Assembly: GCA_002321335.1 (NCBI GenBank)
Contig: DCMG01000003.1
Coordinates: 1 to 42,885 of the forward strand
From: Bacteroidales bacterium UBA1628
GTDB lineage: Bacteria; Bacteroidota; Bacteroidia; Bacteroidales; UBA932
Direction of reading: 5' to 3'
Length of the DNA: 42,885 nucleotides
Shown here piece by piece: positions 18,001 to 25,900 of this stretch. Within the stretch, counting starts at the first letter, position 1. Each line of letters starts with the position of its first letter. Position numbers and translations under genes: made by a program. The notes below the pieces were generated by a model. It was not told the DNA's origin. It made no database searches and worked only from the letters and a program-made list of their open reading frames with translations.

Positions 18001-18474
18001 CCAACCTTCTCCAGCCTGGCTGTTGTATCCAAGGGATATGGACGGAGTCAATTTGAATCCAGTGGCTGTCACAACTGGAATCTGGTAAGTTCTCGCTCCT
18101 GTTGGCGAGACACCCGCTTCCATCGGAATCTCTCCGACAGCATACTCAGAATAATCCGCCTGAACCGGGACTCGTCTCGGGGACTTTCTCACCGAGGCAA
18201 GCGACTCTTGAGAAGCCCGGAACGTGTCGAAACGCTGATTCTTCTCCTCTTCAGAAAGGACAAGGGAACGTCTCTGTGACGGATCAGGATGATGCAGCGT
18301 CCCAAAATCAAACGGCTTGACACTGTACTTGACGACAACATCTCCGTTGCCAAGATCAACAACAGTACTGTCAATTCGGGTTTTAACGGACTGTTCCGCT
18401 CCAGCCGCCTCAACCGCACCCCAAAGGAACAGAACTGAACAAGCCCCGATTATCGCTTTATAAAAGTGCCTCAT
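12073..18474 (-). CDS. Rhs/YD-repeat polymorphic toxin with HEYGH metalloprotease-like tip
   Basis: This is a 2133-residue exported protein. The start at 18474 (MRHFYKAIIGACSVLFLWGA) gives a clean Sec signal peptide; an in-frame start at 18504 adds 10 residues. Order of parts: an SpvB-like N-terminal domain (about 117-155, VSPTGARTYQIPV); FG-GAP/VCBS-type Ca-binding repeats at about 490-735 (DVNGDGIDEIV, DINGDGYVDIL, DVNQDGWADLV); many YD repeats from about 1050; the RHS-associated core near 1740-1835 (SYDPWGRLRDPE, NARLYDPLLGRFLSPDPY). The core ends NPLKYTDDTGEF. A tip of about 298 residues follows, with Gly/Ala-rich hydrophobic segments and HEYGH at about 2050, then GIPSIISAADAS and EMRAN, as in zinc metallopeptidases with a distal Glu ligand. 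The tip DNA is clearly more AT-rich than the core. Confidence 0.9.
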   Translation of the reverse strand: MRHFYKAIIGACSVLFLWGAVEAAGAEQSVKTRIDSTVVDLGNGDVVVKYSVKPFDFGTLHHPDPSQRRSLVLSEEEKNQRFDTFRASQESLASVRKSPRRVPVQADYSEYAVGEIPMEAGVSPTGARTYQIPVVTATGFKLTPSISLGYNSQAGEGWAGYGWNIQGLSTISLINKNVYYHGAAKGASVEDKDAAFALDGVPLVRNSNSVTSAAYPLETASGHILVAPEKNSQGYVTRFTALYPNGLTVVYGVESDKAFNLPSYPVVESRDLEGNKIEFGYYLDLVNGNHRITSIRYGFDDSGRYRGEISFSYDFGNSFVSYYAGKLVRKPYRLTKVISKNEGNQIGNYSLSYEEKDNVFLLTKVEYTSGTDSLRPLEFTYGDEEVDSGGGDFLYKKDDPLFLSSAFTQEDVDLYYRRGKFVANSFNDGLLIYPSFPEYEVTDHRQPLFGHNYYEFGSLYPKDQKILFAPSLSDINDVDDSIITGEGFQTIEAVDVNGDGIDEIVKVNFDGTVNTSTRLLITVYRCNSSGTPVVDYSFTVLVNGVHSNKYFTSPARRSYYWGDFSGEGKIQLLTVAFDRNYNSTRTYDQVSYAALIDISRKCKLSEEELFTFPIDKAGCLITCDIDNDTRTELCYATDSGLDVYRLQATNYFSKENTYSEVNSSILSSPVCPHYITDINGDGYVDILWAPFVGEYEMWHCYSFTGVGFNISYLSIAPRATDDVLMFIDVNQDGWADLVKISGTTIDTYMNLHESTFGSGQRSPSSIENTKGIIPANVVDYTGMSSFIKVDGFYAYEYSYTSLSPKERHLTKSVDSFGKTLYNTYTYLPENSLYWTDNSVSVSNSDGYAQRTLPIYVLSREEACQSDDNPSTRYLNKYYSYYNGVVHNKGLGFCGFSKIRSYDYTGSVVDIVDQVLDPEKRGVATKVEARHGSVWNAPYSAIINTYDDNSTTYGKLNPRLTKSVSTDVLTGTETTVNYTYDGYDYPKSVQTRRRIGSGDFQTETVSRTYQHNVVSSKYILGIVTEESVAKRDEGKTSLAWKERSVTTYDDLFRPLTNKKYVGEFGFSQGDLGPVIPRDSIIPFAFKHYDATNLVSETHWQYDSHGNVTSEKTAPYGADEFLGDTYVYDGNGRYILSKTDALGHTTTYGEYDKFGNPGTETDCRGRVTSFTYDGLGNLVKTTNPDGSEAQINVAWGGRGLYAVTKAETNKPECVTYYDALGRDLRGGIKRFDGQWQYVDKEYDSNGRVSRISLPFRDVQAAYWNTYSYDEYGRPLSLVEASGKKSSWTYNGVSVTTVKDGITSTRTTDASGNVISVSDAGGTITYTLRNDGQPSLVTAPGNVVTSFSYDGYGRRTKIEDPSAGIQIDSCVWNSDGSSVQTHTNPNGTIITYKDKYGRTTSIERPGEYNTTYVYDTYGRLSSEQSTNGTGVEYTYDAFDRVLSSCETVPDGKWLRKNYCYGAQGVLLSVQYESQSGVITTENFAYDNGYNTIITLPDETIVRCLMSEDDLGLATGIITGVIGREYGFTAFGLPTYRKIDDGNLQDFTYQFDPLTGNLLSRTDGLNNQTEQFGYDSLNRLTSIGNMVIAYADNGNITSIGGVGTMDYGASSRPYQITALHPESDGLVPSRVQNVSYTCYSRPSILTEGGKSAAFTYDGDGNRVKMYVADGSTQLLTRYYVGGRYEFDQSPEGTKERLYLGGDAYSAPMVLQREDGGDWVAYNIGRDYLGNITHIATLNGTLVAEYSYDPWGRLRDPETFEIYAAGEEPELFLGRGFTGHEHLTWFGLINMNARLYDPLLGRFLSPDPYVQAPDFTQNFNRYSYALNNPLKYTDDTGEFALTTMLTVAAITAAVFGFGNVGAHMIRDNISFNDGVKYFFSGAVAGFLVGAAAYTGWCGIAGMSKMAGFIGTVGKIAKYGVIGVEGVHVASTITGAIGGAINKGGKGFINSMKVLLGNFYLDENASFFKSIWQGVSRHTWETLQTGLGYDYTQFRNAFGSSIDRVDYLGGATFATNENSGKRQGITLGNYCNIDITDTINSSEFYNYAIQDPLYMHEYGHTIDGRLWGLSYLFAIGIPSIISAADASPIPGKFADTHDYMPYEMRANRKAKRYFGRYYGVSWKTKYRSADYEAYYPTHY
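12971..13260 (-). repeat. RHS-core segment, copy 1 of a duplicated block
   Basis: The end of the YD shell and the RHS-associated core here are about 80% identical in DNA to 20824-21115 by eye. Identity stops just before the C-terminal tips. The block is a ready site for homologous exchange between the two rhs genes. Confidence 0.7.
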
Positions 18475-18871
18475 TCCACATCCAATTACGTTTGTAGAAA
18501 TCAATCCAAGAAAGACTCATCCAGCCATATTTCCCTATGTTGTGAGTATCTTCATTCTTTGGACGCTTGTTCTCAAGAAAATCAAAGCGCCACATAAGTG
18601 ACGTATTTTCCGCTTTTTCCTCAACCTTACCGGACGCAAGAGAAGCGACATTACCAAGAACTTTAGAGACTGGCAAAGAGCATTTTAACTGGTCACTGGC
18701 ATCAATGGACATACCAGATGACACTGATGCGACATTTGTCGCTTCCACAGTAGTTCTTGAGGTTCGGTTTCCTGCCGAATCGTAAGAATATACTATGGCT
18801 GTCTGACCGTTAGCTGACAGGCACATAAAGGATAGCAACAAAAAGGCTGCAACTATAATTCTTCTATACAT
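18458..18871 (-). CDS. Small exported protein with a single YD-repeat motif
   Basis: This 137-residue protein has a Sec signal peptide (MYRRIIVAAFLLLSFMCLSA, cut near NGQ). One YD-type motif follows immediately, YSYDSAGNRTSRTTVE. The rest is Ser/Val/Ala-rich and ends with an aromatic segment (WMSLSWIDFYKRNWMWNE). Similar short proteins with one YDxxGNR motif are known beside Rhs genes in Bacteroidota; no function is established to my knowledge. It overlaps the Rhs start by 17 bp, so it is translationally coupled to the toxin. It could be an export or assembly partner, or the truncated remnant of an older Rhs gene. I cannot decide which. Confidence 0.65.
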   Translation of the reverse strand: MYRRIIVAAFLLLSFMCLSANGQTAIVYSYDSAGNRTSRTTVEATNVASVSSGMSIDASDQLKCSLPVSKVLGNVASLASGKVEEKAENTSLMWRFDFLENKRPKNEDTHNIGKYGWMSLSWIDFYKRNWMWNEALL

Positions 18872-18906
18872 AAAAACACGTATCTATTATTTTGATCTCC
18901 ACAGCA

Positions 18907-19428
18907 TTAATTCGATGGCGCAACCTTAATTATTGGAACCAAGTCACCAGAAATGGAATCGATTACCGAGAAGGTCGGCTCTGATGACTCCGAAGATGTC
19001 TCCACTTTGATGACATACGACCTTCCTTGCTCAACATCAAATGTGATCGCGTAATGAATATATGGACTGTTGGCCGCCGCTGCCGCACCCGCAATCGCTC
19101 CGCCGATAGCGCCGAACATCGCGCCGGCAACCACCAGACCCGTGGAATTGTCCTTCCACTGCTGGTGATGCTCCACCTCAATCGTCCTGCGTCCCGGAAG
19201 CACCTTGCACTTCGACGGGAACCCCTTGAAGTTGTTTCCCACTACCTTGTCATCAACCTTGCAGAGGTACGCTATCTCCCAACTACTCTTCTTGCCGACC
19301 GTCACGTTGTGTTTCTGCGAACTGATCTCCGCCACATTCTTCTCCGATCGACCATAATAGCCTTTTGTGCTGGCACACGAGCCAATCAGCACAGTCAATA
19401 ATGACAATACAATAATTCTTCTATCCAT
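18907..19428 (-). CDS. Lipoprotein with glycine-zipper segment
   Basis: This 173-residue lipoprotein starts at 19428 (MDRRIIVLSLLTVLIGSC), with the lipobox Cys at 18; in-frame starts at 19437 and 19461 are possible. The middle is beta-rich (VGKKSSWEIAYLCKVDDK, VLPGRRTIEVEHHQQW). It is followed by a Gly/Ala zipper (VAGAMFGAIGGAIAGAAAAA) and a further beta segment (YAITFDVEQGRSYVIKVETS). The strand pattern resembles small envelope lipoproteins that bind or sense protein partners; no family is recognised. It lies between the candidate immunity gene of the upstream Rhs and the small YD protein. The glycine zipper suggests membrane association, perhaps protection against a membrane-acting toxin or help in export. 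That is speculative. Confidence 0.7.
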   Translation of the reverse strand: MDRRIIVLSLLTVLIGSCASTKGYYGRSEKNVAEISSQKHNVTVGKKSSWEIAYLCKVDDKVVGNNFKGFPSKCKVLPGRRTIEVEHHQQWKDNSTGLVVAGAMFGAIGGAIAGAAAAANSPYIHYAITFDVEQGRSYVIKVETSSESSEPTFSVIDSISGDLVPIIKVAPSN

Positions 19429-19447
19429 TTTCAGCATACGATTACAC

Positions 19448-19963
19448 CTATTTCTCGACATAATAACTCTTTCTACTATGCGATTCTTTACTCTTACTAT
19501 AGTTTGCGCTATTATACTTCCAGTTCAAGTCAAATTGTTCTCCTTCTCTATAAGACAAAGGTATCGGAACGCTCCAGTGGTATTTAATTTCCACTGGAAT
19601 AGGCGAATAATAAACCTGTACTACTATTACCGTATCTGATTCGCTCACACAGAACAAGCTGAAATCTATCATCCTAATATGGCAATCGCCATAACTCTTC
19701 TTTTGCACGTTATTCTCGCATCGTGACTGTATTTCCAAAATATCATCTATAATTGATTCTATTGGAAATATCTCGTTATTGGCTATTAAATCAAACACAT
19801 CTTCATCCATTCGAGAAAGATCACCTTTTACACACGATTCTATATTATAGCCTTTAATAAACATTATATTATCAGGAAACCTGTTACAACAAATCTCCTT
19901 AGCAAATGACATCAATGACTGGATTGCCAGTCTACAATTTTCAGACAATTGATTCCGTTCCAT
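19448..19963 (-). CDS. Candidate immunity protein for the ART-like Rhs
   Basis: This is a 171-residue cytoplasmic-looking protein with no signal peptide. The ATG at 19963 lies two bases after the Rhs stop, so translation is probably coupled; a TTG at 19969 would overlap the stop. It is acidic in the first half (RMDEDVFDLIANNEIFPIES) and beta-rich in the second (DTVIVVQVYYSPIPVEIKYH). Codon use is AT-rich, like the toxin tip before it. I recognise no family, but the second half recalls small all-beta NTF2-like or SUKH-like immunity proteins only in general character. Lack of a signal peptide would fit a toxin acting in the cytoplasm, such as an ADP-ribosyltransferase. Confidence 0.6.
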   Translation of the reverse strand: MERNQLSENCRLAIQSLMSFAKEICCNRFPDNIMFIKGYNIESCVKGDLSRMDEDVFDLIANNEIFPIESIIDDILEIQSRCENNVQKKSYGDCHIRMIDFSLFCVSESDTVIVVQVYYSPIPVEIKYHWSVPIPLSYREGEQFDLNWKYNSANYSKSKESHSRKSYYVEK

Positions 19964-19965
19964 AT

Positions 19966-22900
19966 TCAAGGTTTATAATAAACGAATTTGCTTACTATGC
20001 CAGATTTTACTTTTGTTGAAAATTCATACTCAAAATATGATGTGCCCTTGATATATTCGGGGGAGCTTATATACATTCCCTTTTTTAAAGTAAGATCAGA
20101 ATTATACATCATTTTTTCAATAGTTTCTTTAGGCAATGTAACTTTTACAACCTCACCATTAGTAGAATATGACGCTGCATATGAAACATCATCTGTCATA
20201 AATAGAGGACCTTCCGAATTTTCAGATCCTGTAATCCCTCTATATAGAGTGCAATTCCCTCCGTCAGGATTAGGTGTTAAATCATACTCAAGGCCAGATA
20301 TATCTTTGGGTTTAGGCAATTCGCCAGATTCTATCTTAGGCCCATCATCCTTCAGAGGTGGTCTGATAGCTTCTGACGGAGCAGGAACCTTCGGTGAGCC
20401 AGTCCAGAAAGTCTGCTTGTTCTTTAACGCAACGCATCCATTGGCGACACCGCCAACCAGAGCACCCGTTGCCGCACCAGATAAAGCACCAATGCCAGCA
20501 CTCTTCAGCATAGCCTCACCATCACCTCCGGCAATTGCAGTCATACCAGCACCCGACATAGCCCCTCCGACTGCGCCTCCGGCAGCTCCAGCAATCGCAC
20601 CTCCCCAAAATCCCCCTAAAGTGCCAAGCGCTCCAGCGACCGCTCCGCCTGTATATATCGATGCCGCACAAGATATCGCACCTACCGCACATCCAGCAGC
20701 AACTCTCAAAACCATATCCCAACCTTTGTACCCTCCTTTATCAGCAATTGTATAAGCTTTATACCCTCCATACGCAGCACTTGCCAATATAGCACCTGCT
20801 ATTAAAATAGTAGTGGTTGTTATAACAAACTCTCCATTCGGATCCCCATACTTCAGAGGATTGTTAAGAGCGTAAGAGTAACGATTATAGTTCTGGGTGA
20901 AATCCGGCGCCTGAACGTATGGGTCGGGACTGAGGAAGCGGCCTGTAAACGGGTCATAGAGACGGGCGTTCATATTGATCAGTCCGAAATAAGGAAGATG
21001 TTCGTGGCCAGTGAAACCTCTTCCGAGGAAAAGTTCCGGTTCTTCACCACTTGCGTACAATTCAAGAGTCTCCGGATTTCTTAACCTTCCCCACGGATCA
21101 TAACTGTACTCAGCCACTAGTGCCCCATCAACCGATGCGATGCAGGTCACACTCCCAAGATAGTCACGGCCAATGTTGTAAAGCAACCACGGACTGGAGC
21201 CGTCTTTGACATACACCATCGGTGCGGAATAGGCATCTCCTCCAAGGTACAACCTTTGGACTGTTCCATCAGCCTTCGCATCAATTTCATACTGTCCCTC
21301 AATATAATATCTTGAGAGAATAGGTGTCGCCCCGTTTGCTATCAGCATCTTTGCCCTGTTTCCATCGCCGTCATAAGTAAAAGAGCAACTTACACCATTC
21401 TCGCTGATCCGTGAAGGACGGCTGTAGCAAGTATATGAGATTGACTGCGGTACCCGTGGGACATCCACGCCGCTCTCAAGGTCAATTTTAGTCAGTTGAT
21501 AAGGTCTTGCATTGTTTTCATAAGAGAAAACTCCTATACCCTCCTTCTCAGAAATATTGCCGTTGGGTCTGTAAGACACTGAATATTGAGACAAATCACC
21601 GTAAGCATTCGGGACAACCGTATCCAATCTATTGAGATCGTCATATCCAAATACCTCCCCCGCACTATTAACAGCATCGAATCTCTCATTAAGGTTTCCT
21701 GTGACAGGATCAAAATCATAGGCGAATTCTTGGACTGTCCCAAGAGCTCGTCCAGTAGGAAGGCCGTGTGCATCAAATGAATAGAATCTGTCAACATTCC
21801 CTGTTAATGCACGGGTAGGTTGGCCAAAGTTATTCTCTTCAACAAGCCGCCAAATCACCGTTCCCGCAGCAATAGCGATCTGGACATTGTAGCCATTGGA
21901 ATATGAATAAACCTCGGTTGCAATCTCACCATCCTGACTTGAATACTTTACAGCGTTCACAACACTGCCACCACCGTAAGTATATTCCTTCAATAGCCAT
22001 TTGCCGTCAGGCACTGTGGTCTTCACACTTGACACTCGATCTAATTTGTCATAGGCATAGACAGTCGATGTTCCATTGGTAGAGACCTCACTCATAAGAA
22101 GGTTATCGTCAGAGTAAGTGTAAACAGTGTTATATTCCCCTGGCCTTTCAACCTTTGTCTTACGACCATACGCATCCCGGTAGGTGACCACAGAACCATT
22201 TGGATTTGTTTCCGTTACAACGGAGGATCCATCATTATTATTCACATAAGAAATAGATCTGACACCTGCGCTTGGGTCTATGATCTTTATCCTTCTTCCG
22301 TATGAGTCATACTCAAAACTTGTCAAGACACTTTCCGGAGCCACAACCTGCTCAAGTTGACCATCTGGACGATAACTGTAGGTTATCTCTCCTCCAGGAT
22401 CCTGTATGCTACACACACGTCCTGACTGATCTGAAGTCTTAGTAGATGGGATGCCTTCTCCTGTTGTTGTCATCGACAACCCTGAATAAGCCCACGTAGA
22501 GACTTTCCCTGAAGCCTCCTCTATTTTGATTGTACGTTTATAGGCATCATACTCATACATAGTCCATCCAGATGCCGAATCTCCTTTGAATGGCAATGAG
22601 ACCTTGTCCACCAAACCGTCAGCACGATATTCTGTGTCAGTGACAAGCCAAGTCCCATCAAAACGCTGAACCTCAGACCTTACCTCTCTTCCGGCGGCAT
22701 TATAATGGATTTTCGAGACAGGTTGTTGGGTAACAGATTTCGTCACAGTATAAAGGCCCTCACCGCCCCATTCGGTTTCCACTGTTTCTTCAGACAAGTC
22801 AGGATATCGTTTTCTTGTCACATTTCCGAAACAGTCATAACTAAAGTAAGTGGAACGACCTTTTGCATCATTGACAATCATAGGTGACCCATAAAAATTG

Positions 22901-25900
22901 TACAGCGAATAACTGGTTGTTCGTCCTAACGCATCAGTCTTGGATTTTATAAATCGGCCATAGTCATCATAGACATAAGAATCACCAACAAAAGCTGTAC
23001 TTGAATATGGTGCCGACTTTTCAGACAAGACATTGCCATAACCATCATACGTCCACCTTGTCTCTCCGGTCTTCCTGCCGCCATCCACACCAGTAAATGT
23101 TACGACAGAAGATGGTCTCAAAACAGACTCATCATACGATGTGACACTCCGGTCAATCCACGTAGATTGGTTGGCAGATTTTCTTGTAACCTTACGAGTG
23201 GCCTCCAAGCCGAGAACATACTGTGAAGGATTCCGTTTATGCGAATATGTGATTTCGACCGTCTCCGAACTCGAACCATCCCCAACACCTGTGACAATCT
23301 TTATGGGATAATCAAAAGCATCATAAGAATAAGTTGTCGCGATCTTTTTCCCTGTCAAATTGTCTACCGACAATGATGAATACAAGCGCGGATGATACTT
23401 CGTATAAGTACCATATACCTTATTCCAAGTATATGAAATAGCTTCAAATGGCGAGGTGGAAGATGTCACATTACCAAGATATCTATTCGTTTCCACAACC
23501 ACACCCGAGTTTTCAGGATCCCGTTTCTCCATTGTTGTGATCCATTCACTGGATCGCTGTGACAGCATATCAAGAGCGGAAACTTTCCCGAAGCCACAAA
23601 AACCAAGTCCACGACCGTTGACAACAGCATCGTAGTAAATGTAACTATTATGCGCCAACCTTGTTGAGGATAAATCCGTAGTTGTGGATTCACGGAGAAG
23701 ATTCAACGGAAATATCCTCCGCACAAAACCATTCACCAACGAATACGACCGGGATTTATCTACTGAGTAAACCTCTGAGTACGGCGTGCCGGAAAGGCTC
23801 AATACCTCCTGACTCGACATATCGACATACCTGTCCTCGATCACAGTCCCGTAACTATCAACAACAGAAGTCAATAGTCTATTACTTGAAGTGTTTGCGC
23901 TGAATCCATAGCTTTTGACCTCATATCCATTTATTGAAATCAAACTGCTTGTTCCAGAATAATTTGAGATATTGCATGGAATAATATTGGCTGCCAACAC
24001 CGAGGAGGATAGACAATGATCTATTTGGATATCTCCGTTTATATTTCTGTATATTGATATATTAGAACTTCGACTAGAACGACTAGTATTCCGAATATAA
24101 CGCCCTCGCTCCACCAAATCTGGATATCCATCCCTATCAACATCCCAAAACAGGTAATCGGAACGGCTATAAACAGGCAATGAAAAGTTAGAACGCACAA
24201 AACACAAACCTGAAAATTTGAATACATTCCATAAACTTTCAACCGTAGCCGCACGTGTTGAACCTCCTTCAGCTATATATCTCGGAATAGATCGATTTAT
24301 AGCTCCATCCAATACAGCTGGAGCTATGACGATATCAAGGTATCCATCGGCATTTAAATCGGTAAAAAACATTGATTTTTCTGTCGCTATATCAGCGGAA
24401 GTAATACCCAAATATGTCTTTGTGAGATTAAATTGACCATTGGAAAATCTGTAAGATTCGACTCCAGATGATGTCAAATGGCACAATTCAGTCTGACCAT
24501 CATTATCGAGATCAACAGAAAATATTGCTCCGCTTGCATAATCATCTCGTGAAAAATCGAAAAGAGTCAAATCACTTAAAACGGTTCCACCCATAATGTT
24601 GACAACCGCAAATCTGGAACTGCGACTATTTCCTTTAATGTCCTTGTCAAGGGTCATTGTGAGCAATTCTATTTTGCCATCACCATTATAGTCTCCAAAT
24701 TGATATACACGCTCAAGTGGACTTGTGTACCTTTTAACTGTGATTGTCCCTTCCAATGACACCGTCTTGGATGACAGCACCGAAGGCGTTCGCCCATTGG
24801 TGTACTGATAAACCGTAAGGGTCAATGTTGTCTTGTCGTCTTTGACTTCCCCAAAGTTTATTTTCACCAATTCCTCTATCCCATCTCCATTGACATCCAC
24901 CGCTTCCATAGTCTGAAAACCAGCTCCTGTCGTAAGCGTGCGATCAACATCAAACACGCCATCCTCTACCCGAGGTGCGACCAAGATAACTTGATCTTCG
25001 GGATACCCACTGCCATATTTGTAGGAACGTTTTGTCTCATACCACTTCTTATCCCAATAGACCACCTTGTATGGTGAGAAATAAGGATGGATGATCAACC
25101 CATCATCATAACTATTTGGAACAAGTTTTCCCCTGTTCTTTACGGTAGTTATGCTGTCATTGAAGTAAGACATTAGATAGCCATCACCAGTCTGTCTAAA
25201 CGATCCATCCTCAATATGAACCACAGTCTGCACTGTTCCTTCCCTGCCATAATGAAAACGCAAAGGATTGATAGCTTGATCTGCGACCTTGCATTCCACG
25301 CTACTTAAAAGATTAACGCCATCTGATAGACTGTGATTCAAATTGTACTCATGACGAATGTCTGGACAGCTCACCTTCGTAAGCAGCCTTTTGCAACTTA
25401 CAAGCTCTCCGGCATAGTACATTCCTACGTAGTCTGTCCTGTCCTCATAAAAAAAGTAGATAGACGCTCTCGATGTTGTGGCGGTACCAGAGACCCTTCT
25501 ATGTCCATAATCTATTTCAGAGATAACATAGACATTGCCAGTATATGACAGCGACTCATATTTGAATGTGATCAAATTTCCAGTCACATCCTCAATTTCT
25601 GTGACCGGATAACATCTTTTGGCAGAGGTATTTGTCTCCCAGCCATACTTAACCTTACGCCCGTCTGGATAAATAGCAGTGAAGTAAGAAACGACACCGT
25701 TGGAAGCAAGGTGCTTCATTACCTTGATGTTTCCCGAAACTGTCTCAAACTGATAGGCAGATGTATATGAGTCAGTATTCTTTACAAGACGAACTCCATC
25801 AAGGCTCCATACCGCATCTGAAGAAGATGGATCCGGAGCCGCCCAACCTCCGTCATAGTACGGAGATTTTCCAGACACGGTGATAGAGGACAGTCCACCT

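Noticed and set aside
19988..20755. A 255-codon plus-strand ORF opposite the ART-like Rhs tip, rich in Pro and Ala
   Set aside because: It is the complement of the Gly/Ala-rich segment of the tip; composition is explained by the opposite strand and no ribosome-binding or domain evidence exists.
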